Positions 7,950-18,600 of a stretch of DNA of 64,000 nucleotides are shown here, one piece after another. Location: NCBI GenBank assembly GCA_965223985.1, contig OZ245030.1, positions 2,790,001-2,854,000 of the forward strand, written 5' to 3'. Positions within the stretch are counted from its first letter, which is position 1, and each line of letters begins with the position of its first letter. Position numbers and translations under genes: made by a program. The notes under the pieces are model-generated. The model was not told the origin of the DNA. It saw only the letters and a list, made by a program, of their open reading frames with translations, and made no database searches. Source of the DNA: JAPPKS01 sp963667895. GTDB lineage: Bacteria; Poribacteria; WGA-4E; PCPOR2b.

Positions 7950-8764
7950 CGGCGAAAGTTCCATTCTTCCGCTGCGTATTTTGTTTTCGCCAAACAATTT
8001 GCAGAATCGACCTCTTGGGTTGAAAGCTCACCTTCTATCAATTGAACGCCCAACTGTTCCTCGAATCCGGTCGCGACCGCATCCTCAATTTGCCGCCGAT
8101 CAATCGGAGCACTTTCGCCTGCGTTGACACATGCAGAATTTCCCTCGAGGTACCGGTCAAAGTCAGGTTGGCGAGATGCGAGCGCTAATACATCGAGCGG
8201 CGGCATGTCGAGGGCGATGTAACCTTGGTACATCACACCAATCTGGTTGCGTCGCTGGGATACGCCAGAAATTTTTTTTCCATCGAGCATGACATCGTAC
8301 TTGGCTGGGTTCGTGAGGCAGATGTTAGCGAGATCTGTTCCAGAGCGCTTATCCTGACTCGCGTGTTGCGTTAGCGCATCAATCTGTGGATTTTCGACCC
8401 CAATTCTTTGGAAACCGCTAATCAGGCAGCCGCTGATAGCACTGTATGATGCTGAGATGGATTTCGGCAGAACGCCGTTGTGCGGTACAGTGACCGCATA
8501 AGTGACATCCCAACCGTGAACGACTGTGCCGCCGCCCGTCATTCGGCGAACAAGCTCGATGCCTCGTGCAGCGCAAGCTTCGATATCAACTTCATGAGCA
8601 ATTCGCTGAAAGTAACCAAAGCTAAGTGCGGGTTGCGACCAATCATAAAACCGCAGCGTGGGTTGAGGGCTAGATTCTTGACTCAGAAGGAGAGCCTCAT
8701 CAATAGCCATATTCATCGCCGCGTTAATTTGTCCAGTCCTCAAAAGTCGCCAAGTGTGATTCAT
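7946..8764 (-). CDS. lipM: Lipoate/octanoate-protein transferase, LipM/LplA family
   Basis: 272 residues of the BirA/LplA/LipB fold. Motifs: MNMAIDEALL near residue 18, RRMTGGGTVVH (73-83, ligand binding), then CLTNPAKYDVMLDGKKISG with Cys149 and Lys164. A cysteine at this site followed by the invariant lysine is typical of LipM-type octanoyltransferases, which move octanoyl from acyl carrier protein to GcvH or other lipoyl domains by an acyl-cysteine intermediate. A lipoate ligase cannot be excluded. AGAGGGA lies before the ATG. The final A of its stop is shared with the start of the SUMF1-like gene. Confidence 0.82.
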   Translation of the reverse strand: MNHTWRLLRTGQINAAMNMAIDEALLLSQESSPQPTLRFYDWSQPALSFGYFQRIAHEVDIEACAARGIELVRRMTGGGTVVHGWDVTYAVTVPHNGVLPKSISASYSAISGCLISGFQRIGVENPQIDALTQHASQDKRSGTDLANICLTNPAKYDVMLDGKKISGVSQRRNQIGVMYQGYIALDMPPLDVLALASRQPDFDRYLEGNSACVNAGESAPIDRRQIEDAVATGFEEQLGVQLIEGELSTQEVDSANCLAKTKYAAEEWNFRR

Positions 8765-8879
8765 ACGTTCCCTCTTTCCCCAAGGACAACTCTTTTATAC
8801 GGTATCCTAAAATCCCAAGTCCTTCGCCTGTCCAAACGATGTGTCTGTTACCCTTGTGCACAGAGGCTAAATTGACGTG

Positions 8880-10121
8880 TTACCCTTCAAACAACCCCAT
8901 ATAATCCTCCAGCGTTTCCGCGCGACGGATGCGAGTTAATTGCCAATCATCGACAAGGTACTCAGGGGGACGCATTTTGACGTTGTAATTTGAACTCATC
9001 GTGTAACAGTAAGCTCCCGCATCGTAGACGACGAGCCCCGCGCCTTCATGAGGCGTCGGCAGGCACCGATCCTTGCCGAGAAAGTCTGCGGATTCACAGA
9101 CGGGACCTACAACATCGTAGGTCTTAACGTCTCCATCAATTGGTTCGATAAAGTCGATGTGCTGATAAGCGTCATACAGACTCGGGCGAATCAATTCCGC
9201 CATACTACCATCAGTTACGACAAAATGCTTGTTGTCGTTGGTTTTCACTCCGACAACACGATTAACGAATACGGCAGCATTCCCAACAATCGATCTTCCC
9301 GGTTCAATAATCAACGCAATATCGCCGGTCAGTAAATCTCGAATTGAATCAATAAGATCGCGTGGCGTTGCTAACGTTTCGCCGCGGCGTTCGTAATCAA
9401 TGCCCAACCCTCCACCAATATTCAGATATTTCAGTTTGAAGCCCGCTTGTCGGATAGCGTCAACGAATTCCATCATCAAGACAGTTGCATCTCGGAAGAT
9501 TCGTACCTTCTTAATCGTCGATCCGAGATGGCAGTGGATGCCGACTAGATTGAGAAGCGGCTCCGTTTTTAGCTGATCGAGAAACCAGTTGAGGCGTTCA
9601 TTTCGGATTCCAAACTTGGAATTCTTGATTCCTGTCGAAACATAAGGATGAACTTCGGGATCGACATCGGGATTGATGCGAACCAGTACATTGACTGACG
9701 TCCCAACCGTCCTCGCGGCTTGTTGGATGTGTTCTAGATCAAACTCACTGTCGATATTTATCATCGTGCCATGACCCGCCGCGAGCATTAGCTCATTTAA
9801 TGTCTTTCCGTTGCCGTTCAGCACCATGCGTTGAGGGTCAAACCCGGCGGCTAACGCCATCTTGAGTTCATTACCGCTCACTAGCACGGCTCCACTCCCC
9901 AATTCGCGGAGGTGCTTGAGAATCGTCATGTTGTTGTTCGCCTTGACGGCGTACCCAATGATGGACTCAATCCCGTCAAGGGCGGATTTATAGTTCATAT
10001 AATTTTCTGTAATCTGTTTGAGGCTGTAGAGATAAAACGGACTTTCGGGAACTTGCTCTTGAATCTCTTTGACCCTTAACGCTTCACAGTAGAGATAGCC
10101 GTCTTTAAAGTGAAAGCTCAT
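8880..10121 (-). CDS. lysA: Diaminopimelate decarboxylase
   Basis: 413 residues, normal family length. A fold-type III PLP decarboxylase: YAVKANN with PLP lysine about residue 60, HCHLGS, LNIGGGLGI, EPGRSIVGNA, and the C-terminal GPVCESADFLGKDR carrying the catalytic cysteine. It converts meso-diaminopimelate to lysine, the last step of the pathway. dapF and dapA lie 45 kb away, so the pathway genes are split. AAAGGAAAA precedes the ATG. It is separated from the lipM-like gene by 115 bases, so may be transcribed alone. The 385-base gap upstream (10122-10506) contains no gene, only the promoter and inverted repeat for the divergent plus-strand locus. Confidence 0.95.
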   Translation of the reverse strand: MSFHFKDGYLYCEALRVKEIQEQVPESPFYLYSLKQITENYMNYKSALDGIESIIGYAVKANNNMTILKHLRELGSGAVLVSGNELKMALAAGFDPQRMVLNGNGKTLNELMLAAGHGTMINIDSEFDLEHIQQAARTVGTSVNVLVRINPDVDPEVHPYVSTGIKNSKFGIRNERLNWFLDQLKTEPLLNLVGIHCHLGSTIKKVRIFRDATVLMMEFVDAIRQAGFKLKYLNIGGGLGIDYERRGETLATPRDLIDSIRDLLTGDIALIIEPGRSIVGNAAVFVNRVVGVKTNDNKHFVVTDGSMAELIRPSLYDAYQHIDFIEPIDGDVKTYDVVGPVCESADFLGKDRCLPTPHEGAGLVVYDAGAYCYTMSSNYNVKMRPPEYLVDDWQLTRIRRAETLEDYMGLFEG

Positions 10122-10399
10122 GTCTGTTAATTATTTTCCTTTCGTGTGCAAATATTATGGTTTTGTGACACGATTTCGCGATGCGTAAGATGGTGTGTTG
10201 ATTCAAAACAATGGTATCATCCGATGGGTCAGAAAACCAGATATTTTAGCACTTCGCGCCAATCAATCAGTGGTCGCTAATTTTCAACGTTCTCCGCCCG
10301 GATACGATTTCGATTCCACCTTTTACACTCGACTTTGGAGACGTTGCGTAGCTACCGCAAATATCCTTGACGGTCTGAAGTGCCAAGTAAGATTTTACC

Positions 10400-10429
10400 T
10401 TGACAGCATTATATACAGTGGTGTACCAT
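10400..10429 (+). promoter_or_regulatory. Possible sigma70 promoter
   Basis: TTGACA (10400-10405), 18-base spacer, TACCAT (10424-10429). It lies 80 bases before the ATG at 10507 and directly abuts the inverted repeat at 10430. Confidence 0.4.
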
Positions 10430-10460
10430 AAAATTGGGGACAGCTATTGTCTTCAATTTT
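10430..10460. repeat. Inverted repeat between promoter and broken gene
   Basis: AAAATTG (10430-10436) and CAATTTT (10454-10460) flank an inner GACAGCTATTGTC. It could be an operator, an RNA hairpin, or a relic of a mobile-element end; the sequence does not decide. Confidence 0.4.
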
Positions 10461-10506
10461 AGGGAAAAAGCAACGACTCATAACAAATTCAATAAGGAGA
10501 ATAACA

Positions 10507-11361
10507 ATGCTTACCTTAGTGCCGAGCAATAAGAGCCAAAGTGTTGTACATATCACCTTAACCAGTTTGTTTTTGTTCGCTTGCGTCAGCTTATCGCTAG
10601 CACATACCCCTCCATCAGCATCTGTATTACCACTTGCTAAGGTTGAACGTGTAGTGATTGATGATGACCAGTATATAAGGGCATCAGCTTACATCTCTGC
10701 CTCTACTGAAAACCACAATGAAGACCACCTACATAGAGGATCTTATTATCTCCATATCTACCTAGTACCCCAATTTGGAGATCCCGGTAATGCACCTCAT
10801 AGTGTGTTCAAAATTTAAGTCTGCCTATAACGTGCCTTTATCAGGTCAAGCCGTATGACAGACCTATTAACGGATTTGAGATCCTTGATGTCGGGTTGCT
10901 GGACAGGCGGAGCTATGGCTACAGGTTCTATTTGGACTGATGGGCTTTCAGACCATCTAACAGATACGGACAATGATGGTGCAACAATTTGCCCGCTGGT
11001 AGCCTCACAAGCCACCAGTAACGGCACACCAAATAATCTTGCGCAGATTAAGGAAGAAATATCTGATGCAATTACATTTGGGGAGGAAGGTACAAACGCT
11101 GCCCTGTATCTAAATGGGAGCATCTACTCGATGAACTTTGACCCTAACAATACCGTTTATGTCCACGAAGAAAATGGTGTAACCTTTACACTTGGTAAAG
11201 CTAGTCTTGTTCGTGCACATAACAACGCAAGGTTAGGGGCTGGAGCTAATGTTGTTCAGCTAGATTCATTGGACAGCGAGGTCTCTCATGCTGCTCCACC
11301 TAGAATAAAACTGACTAGGAGGATCTTAACTACAACATGGGCTTCGATGAAGCAAAGGTAG
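10507..11361 (+). pseudogene. Probable broken gene for an exported protein (two open fragments in one frame, stops between)
   Basis: Fragment 1 (10507-10818, 103 residues) starts at an ATG with AAGGAG upstream. It has a signal-peptide-like hydrophobic segment (about 15-33, ending SLSLAHT). Fragment 2 (10855-11361, 168 residues) contains DTDNDGATI and GTNAALYLNGSIY, which look like real protein, but it has no good ribosome-binding site. Between them the same frame has two stops. A different frame reads plausible sequence across the gap (QNLSLPITCLY, YDRPINGFEILDVG). This pattern suggests one gene damaged by two compensating frameshifts, rather than two genes. No family recognised. The region is visibly more AT-rich than its neighbours. 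Confidence 0.5.
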
Positions 11362-11370
11362 TTATCCCTT

Positions 11371-11418
11371 AAAGGTGAAGGATGGTTAAACGTATACACA
11401 AATATACCCTTCACCTTT
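11371..11418 (+). terminator. Hairpin between broken gene and lipoprotein gene
   Basis: Perfect 11-base arms AAAGGTGAAGG (11371-11381) and CCTTCACCTTT (11408-11418) separated by 26 bases, with only a short T tract. It could be a terminator or a 5' UTR hairpin for the next gene. Confidence 0.5.
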
Positions 11419-11442
11419 TACAAACTCATAAGGAGATTTTCA

Positions 11443-12237
11443 ATGAAAACCTTTGCGTTGTTCGTCGTATTGTTAATGGTTTTAGGTTGTAGTGATTCCG
11501 ATAAGCCACGACCTATAATTCTTGAACCTGAGCCAGTACAGCCTAAAATGGCTGAGTTCTTTGTTCCCTTTCAAGATACCTTAAACGACTGGGAGTATAA
11601 CTATCTACTTGAACAAACTTCCAGCTATTGTAATAACGACATCAGTGAGCATACATTCCATGCTAATCTAAAGTATTATCTACAAGAAACTTCGTATGAA
11701 CGTCTCATAGATAACACCGACGACATCGAATTGATTCCAGCTTCCCGGAATGAAGATAAAGACCTGATTAAAGTAGCGTTGTGGTTTGGAAATCGAAAAT
11801 TACAAGGCGTAGCCTTCGAGCCTAAACTAGATTATGTGTATATGCAATTTACCGAACACAAGTATATAATGGTATTAAACACAGATTTTGATGAATCAGG
11901 ACGTTTCATAGGGCGTGGTACTAGTTTCAAGTCAACTAATCCAAGCCTTGAACTAAATAGAAGTCATTTAACAATGGAAGAAAATCACTTGATGAAAGAT
12001 ATTGCTTCTCATGTAGTTGAGACTTGGATGAATAAAGGGATAATTGATATACCGCTTATTCCAAGCGATTTAGACTTAACACTGCTCATTGTGGATGAGA
12101 CAGGTAAACCTGTAGATGCAAAGTTTGAGCACCTCGCTATCCCTTTAGATAAAGCACCACGAGCTACAGCTAGACAACTAGCACGATATAATAGTATACA
12201 CAGTCCGGAGACTTATGACTGTATTGAAGATGATTAG
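11443..12237 (+). CDS. Lipoprotein of unknown function
   Basis: 264 residues. The signal peptide MKTFALFVVLLMVLGC ends in a lipobox with Cys16, followed by a charged, proline-rich linker. AAGGAG lies before the ATG. The mature part shows no motif I recognise. It contains a WFGNRKLQGVAF stretch and an acidic C-terminus. The lipobox plus SDSDKP and PEPV linker resembles in style the lipoproteins at 42394 and 43137, but the body is different. A strong terminator follows at 12325. AT-rich codon use matches the broken gene upstream, so the two may have been acquired together. Confidence 0.8.
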   Translation: MKTFALFVVLLMVLGCSDSDKPRPIILEPEPVQPKMAEFFVPFQDTLNDWEYNYLLEQTSSYCNNDISEHTFHANLKYYLQETSYERLIDNTDDIELIPASRNEDKDLIKVALWFGNRKLQGVAFEPKLDYVYMQFTEHKYIMVLNTDFDESGRFIGRGTSFKSTNPSLELNRSHLTMEENHLMKDIASHVVETWMNKGIIDIPLIPSDLDLTLLIVDETGKPVDAKFEHLAIPLDKAPRATARQLARYNSIHSPETYDCIEDD

Positions 12238-12324
12238 TGGATTTTTTCTTGACAGATTGGGTTGGATTGTAGTGTGGTAGAATAACAATGTGCATTTCGC
12301 ACATGAGAATCAGGGTAAGGAAAA

Positions 12325-12357
12325 GCCGTTGTTATAGGAAGGGGCAACGGCTTTTTT
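12325..12357 (+). terminator. Rho-independent terminator
   Basis: GCCGTTG (12325-12331) and CAACGGC (12345-12351) with a 13-base loop, followed by six T. It ends the lipoprotein transcript. Confidence 0.85.
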
Positions 12358-12562
12358 AATCATTCAACTTTTGTGATTTTTGTAATTCAGCATTTAGAGA
12401 ATGGAAGCCTTCTATTACTTCATTTTCATTCTCAGAAATGAGTAAGCGGACAGTATATCTATCTATATTCCCTTCTGGCTTAAAAATTACTTCGAGGACA
12501 TATTCAGTAGCTCCCGCCTCAGAAAATCGGTCTAGATTGGTTGTTTTGCAGTTACACTGCAC
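12356..12562 (-). CDS. Possible small protein or gene remnant
   Basis: A 68-codon frame from GTG with no clear ribosome-binding site. The sequence (EYVLEVIFKPEGNIDRYTVR and so on) has a plausible alternating beta pattern. It contains CNC near the start. It lies between the lipoprotein terminator and the tamB-like gene. No family recognised; it may be chance or the tail of a decayed gene. Confidence 0.3.
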   Translation of the reverse strand: MQCNCKTTNLDRFSEAGATEYVLEVIFKPEGNIDRYTVRLLISENENEVIEGFHSLNAELQKSQKLND

Positions 12563-12601
12563 TGACCGGAAGATGAATCCTCATAATCGTGGGAACAAAT
12601 T

Positions 12602-15600
12602 ATGCGAATGCGATATGTATTTCTGATTTTCTTCACATTTATTGTCTTGGTCGTCAGCGGATTATTCGTCTCGCGGTCCGCATATGTGCTCAATTGGATT
12701 CGCGTTGTGTTGGCGGGTGAACTTGAAAAGCAGTTGAATCACCCGGTTACCATTGGTCGCATTTCGGGCAACGTATTAACCGGTTTGGATATCCAACAGT
12801 TCAAAGTCTCCGATCAACGTCCTGACAAACCGAACCCCCTCTCAATTGAGGAGGTTAACGTCAAATATGGGTTTTGGGGGCTGTTGCGGGGCAGATTCCT
12901 CGTCAAGCAGCTTAATCTTACCCGTCCCCAAATCAACGCATACATCGATCAAGATGGTAAATTCAACCTAGCATCGTTAATTCCAGAGAAAAGCGCCGAA
13001 TCGAGTGCCAGACTACCCCAACTCCTGATATCGCGTGCTAGCATCGAAGATGGTGAAGTCTCTTTTGAGGATGAAACGCGGAATTTCAAAGTCGCAATCA
13101 GTGGTATTCACAGTTATATTGATGGTCCGCGGGACCGGTGGAAGCATAGCGGAAGTTTGAATATACGAGATGGGCGCTTTGAGCTGAACGGTATTGAAAC
13201 ACAAATCAATGAACTCAAAACCGAGTTTGAATTTTTGGAAAATGAGGGAGCGTTAAAGGAATTGCGTCTCGCCATCGGTAATTCTTCCCTGACGCTTACC
13301 GGAAGCGTGAGAGAGTTCAACGGAATATCTCCGAGTGATGAGCGTTCAACGCCTATTCTAGATACACAGATTAACCTCAATGTCGATTTGCGAGATTTGC
13401 AAAAATATCTCCCAGCGCATGAATTGGAAGGGGTTGCACAAGTTGCTATTAAAACCAGTGGATGGATTGAGGACATGACAGGGCAGTTCGATCTCAAACT
13501 TCCTCAAGCAAAGATAAACCAGATTTCGCTTGAAAATTGGGTTGCAGAGGCAGAATTCACCCAGAATCAATTTCACTTGACCGCAATTAATGGCATACTG
13601 GCTTCCGGAGCGGTAACAGGCGGAGCCGATGCCAAGTTGGCTTCAGAAGGACTCACATACAGTGGTTGGTTACAACTTGCCGACCTTCAAGCGAATCAGC
13701 TTGTACCCATGATTGTTGAACTTCCCGAGGACTTTTTGGTAATCAAGGGAGATGTCAACGGTAAAATCTTGTTCAGCGGGGATAGTCCCGATCCACGCAA
13801 TTTCAAACTCGATGGCAATCTGCAGTTGAGCGCGGCTACCCTGAACGATGTACCCATTCGGGATTCAGAGGGACGCTGCGGGATTAAGAACAATCAATTA
13901 TCCCTGTCGGCGAATCTTGATGAAGCCCAAATTCGAGTCAATGGGATGCTCGGGTTACCGGGTCAACCTGACCTCGATCTGAATATCACACAAATCGATG
14001 TCGGAAAGCTTTCTCGGATTTTGCGTATACCGGATTTAAGCGGAGACGGCGCGCTCACAGGAAAGATATCACCAAATCCACCCCTCTCCGCATCTTTCAG
14101 TATCCCCGACGCCGCTTTATATGATGTACCCATTGGCGTTTTGCGGGCGGATTTTCACTATGTTGATGGTCGTGTTCTTCTTCATCCTGTGCACCTTGTA
14201 AAGGGCGAGAGCGAATTAACACTCAATGGGGTTGCTCGACTCGAAGGCAATATTCCCGTTGATTTCAGCGTGTCCGCACGTCCGCTTCAGATTGCGGATT
14301 ACGTCAGGCTTGCCGGGGATGATTTTCCTGTTGAAGGGATTGCGACCGGAGAGCTCAAACTTGATGGGACTCTGGCGAAGCTTGATGGTCGGGGCAGCCT
14401 CCAAATTGCAGCGGGAAAGGCGTGGGGATTGGCGTTTGATCCGTTGACGCTGCCGCTAGAAATCGAAGATTATGTCGTCAAGACCCCCAAATTCGAGTTG
14501 TTGGCTCGTGGACAACGCGGGGTGCTGAACACACAACTGACGCCGGATGGAGACTATGAGATTGACTTCCAAAGCGGAACGATGCGGTTGGCAGAGCTTG
14601 CGATCGCGATGGGGATAACAGATTTCCAATTGGACGCCGACCTTGTCGTCGAAGCAGCGGGTCAAGCGAACACCAGAGATCCACGAGTTGATTTAAGCGT
14701 TGATTTCTCAAATGTTACCTACGCAGGCAACCCGCTACGCGATGTTCGCCTTGAAGGCATCTATATGGGCGATGCGTTGCACTTTGAAGGCTCAGGATTT
14801 GACAACACCTGTCGAATCCAAGGGGTGATGGAATCGGTTGAAGGAACTCCGTACAAGGTTTTCGTGGAGGGTAGGCATGTAGACGTAACGCCGATTTTGC
14901 GGCTTTTTAACGAACCTCTGGCTGATAATCTCACAGGAAATGCCAACGGCACACTAGAAATCTCCGGAACTCTCGCAGACGTAACGCAGTTTGCACTGAG
15001 AATGTCCTTACCTACCCTCGTGCTTCACGCCAATGGGCGACAGTTGATTAATCCTTCCACTGTTAAACTCGGCTTCGCCGACGACCTTTGGCACATTCAA
15101 TCCTTTGAACTTGCTGATAGCCGTGACCACCGCCCATTTCTACGTGCAGCGGGGACTCTGGGCGCGGCCTCATTCGATCCGAACCCGCTTTCCCCAACGC
15201 CACAGTCGGAAGAAAGCGTTCATTCTCGTGAACAGTTCGATTTCACCATCGAGTCTGAAGGCTTCGCGCTCGAACATCTAACTGATATTTTGGGACTATC
15301 ACCTATGATATCAGGTCTAGCCCGCTACAAGTTCAGCGGGAGCGGAACCGCCGAAGATGCTCAATTTACGCTGGATTGGTCGCTTGCGAATCTGTCCGTT
15401 AAAACGCCGATAGAACCCATTACGATAAGTGAAGCCGGGGGGCGTTTAGTCTATAAGGATCGGAATTTGATTCTCGAACAAGTTAACTTCCTCTGGCTCG
15501 ACACTCCCATTGAGGTTCACGGAAGTATACCGTTAGATCTCAGCTTGATGCCAATGTCTTTTGAGGAGCGAATTGCTGAAGACGCCATGCGAATTGGATT

Positions 15601-18600
15601 CCGTGGCAAGCGGTTTCGTCTTGTGTTGTTAAAGGAGTTTTTCCCGCAACTATCTCTGCTTGAGGGGTATTCGGATTTGAGTGGCGAGATAAGCGGCAGC
15701 CTCCTCCAGCCGGAGCTGACCGCATCGGTTGATGTAAAAGGAACAAAGATGCAACTGCTCGATTTTCCCCAACCGATTGAAAATCTGCAAGCCCGTCTCC
15801 ATGTGCACGGTGGAGGCAAATCACCAACGAATGTCTATACGCCTTTGTCTAATGAGGACAAAGCGCGTTGTGGGCTCACTCATGATTTAATTACGGTTAA
15901 CCTAGAATTCGCCAATTGGAATCTTGGCGGTGGACACTATCAAGCCGCTGGGAGCTGGAGTTTGCCGAAGACGGACTCTCAATCTTCGCTGAGTTCGATT
16001 TCCCGTTTTCCCGAAATGGTTTCTTTTCAACTACAACTTGATGGTAAGCGTGTGAATCTCACGAATTTTGCGAACTACCTGGCGCGTGGGAAGCCGCCTA
16101 CCCTGATTCGTGAGTATGACTTGGAGGGCCAGGTCGATGTCTCATTGGAGCTTCAGGGCAACGGATTTCAAGCGGATCAAGTATCCGGTACGCTCAAGTG
16201 TAGCAATCTGCGTGCTAGCATCAATAAGTTGCAGTTTGACGCTGAACTGAAGCATAAAGAGCATTTGGATCGTGGTGATGTCTCGGAAGGTCTACGACAA
16301 TCATTTGCAAACCATGGAATAGCACTTTCCCCAAACGCTCCTGTTTCAGTTGAAAAGGGAGACAGCAGATGGGTGATAATCAATCAACAAGATAGCAACC
16401 GACAATACACTGTCAGGGAAGATTCAGCTAAACTTAATATATACAGGAATCATATCATGGAGAGTCTGGCGCCGATTCGTTTTCGTTTTTCAGCTGGGAA
16501 ATTAAACATTGAATCGTTCCAAGTCGGACAGCCCCAGGGGGGAGTCATAAATACAGCAGGAACGTTCGATACCGACGGGAACCTGAATCTCCAGTTGGAA
16601 GTCAGTGAACTTCCGTATGCGTTATTGTTGCCTTCATTGACACTGCCGTTTTTCAACACTTCTACTTTACTAGATGGTCGTTTCTCAAGCCAGATTTCTC
16701 TGGGAGGCACCCTCGCCGAACCCATAATAGATGCGAAATGGTATACCCAAGCAGGAAGTGAAAATACGGAATTGTCAGATAGGGGATTTGCGAAGTACCA
16801 GAATAAAACGCTGGTGCTTGGAGATACAATTCGGTTGGGAAACGCTGATAATCAGCTAATAATCTCCGGTGACATTCCGATTGATTTCTCCTTCAAGTCG
16901 CTCAATCTGTCCAAACGGTTTCCGGATTTGCCCATGAACGTTCGAGTGCAAGGGCAGAATCGGTCAAAGTTAACGCTCGATTTTCTCGCCTTATTGTTCC
17001 CTGTTTTGCTCGAAGATTCAGGCGGCATAGTCGATGTGGATGTCAGCATCAGGGGAACAACCGCTTCACCTTACTTAGACGGAGGATGGGCTGTCCGCAA
17101 CGGTATGATAAAGTTCAAAAATTTCGACTCGCCGATTTCAGATGCGAAGATGGATCTGGACGCAAGCGAAGGAAAAGTTAGTATTCCTGCTTTCAGTTTT
17201 CAGATTGGTGAGGGAACGTACGTAGCGCGAATGCCAATTGAATTCCAAATGAACGGTCTGTTTCCTACGGATTTTGAAGTGCAGCAATTTACCATTACAG
17301 ATGCGCAAATCTCAGATTTTGCACGGAGTTTCTTAACCGGAGAAATTATCGCCGATTTGCAGGGATCCATCACAGCAGAAGCAAGTCTGCGGTTCCCTGT
17401 CAATCAGCTAATCACGCCAGGTGAAACCGCATGGACACCCAAAATTGCCCTACCCCATCTGCATAATCTAATTGAACACGCCATTGGCGAGTTAAACATT
17501 CAGAATATACTGGTGAAAAGCATGGTGGAAGGCTTGGACTATACTATCAGCAACCCGATACCGATTAAGATTCGGCTAGCAGATCAGATGGTGAAACTCG
17601 AAGAGTTCATCTTAGAAGATCAGAAGTCCATAACAGACGCGCAGCGGCTTAAACTTAACGGTTTTGGAAGTTGGGAACTGGGTAAGGCGCTGTACTTTCG
17701 CATGGATATGCATCATTTTAATCTCGGCTTCATTTCGGACTTTGTTCCCGATGCATACGCGATTCGGGGCTTTCTCAATGGAGTGCTCGATATACGTGGG
17801 ACAGAAGCAGACCCAGAAGTTACTTTCGAATGGGAGACGCCTAATTTTTCACTCCGTCATGCCGAACTGGATGAATTCACGGGCAAAATTGTGTACAAAG
17901 ATAAGAAACTGCGCCTAACCGGCAAAGACGGGAACAACGTACGCTTCTCTGTAGGGACCAATCGAGCCAAGTTTTCAGGACTTATTCCATTCAATCTCTC
18001 TTTCCTCGAATTCAAAGCAGAACCGCTACAGCACGAGGAAATCGAGGGGAGATTAGATGTGGCTATCCGAGATTTAGATTTTCTACCGCTCATTATTCCC
18101 TCATGCGATTTTGCGGATGGTACGGGTGAAATTGGCGTGACAATCGGGGGGCATCTTCGTTCGCCACAATTGAAAGGCATTGCAAACCTAAGAAATTTAG
18201 AATTTGACTTGCCTGATTCATACACAAAAATTGAGAAGACAGAGATCGACCTCGATTTCACCCACCAAGGGCTGAACATTCGGCGCTTTGATGGAAGACT
18301 AAATGGCGGTACATACCGGATTAGCGGCTTTGTAGAATCTAACTGGCATCGTATACATAATATTAATCTTTCAGCTGCGCTGCGAGACGGGTGTATTTTT
18401 GAGTTGCCCGGCGTTTACTGGTTTAAATTCGAGCGTGCAGATCTCGCGATAAACGGCGGGCTGAAAGTCCCGGAACTCACTGGGTCTATCCACATCGCCG
18501 AGGGGCGATACGAGAAACACTGGAGGGAATTAGTTAAGGATTGGTTTAATAAAGATGCAGATGTTCAAGCTGAAGTGTGGTTCGACTACCCACTTGTGCG

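Noticed and set aside
10195..10431. 78-codon frame upstream of the broken gene
   Set aside because: TTG start without ribosome-binding site, and it overlaps the likely promoter; composition looks random.
12249..12283. Promoter TTGACA...TAGAAT
   Set aside because: The spacer is 23 bases, too long for a sigma70 promoter, and it points into a terminator.
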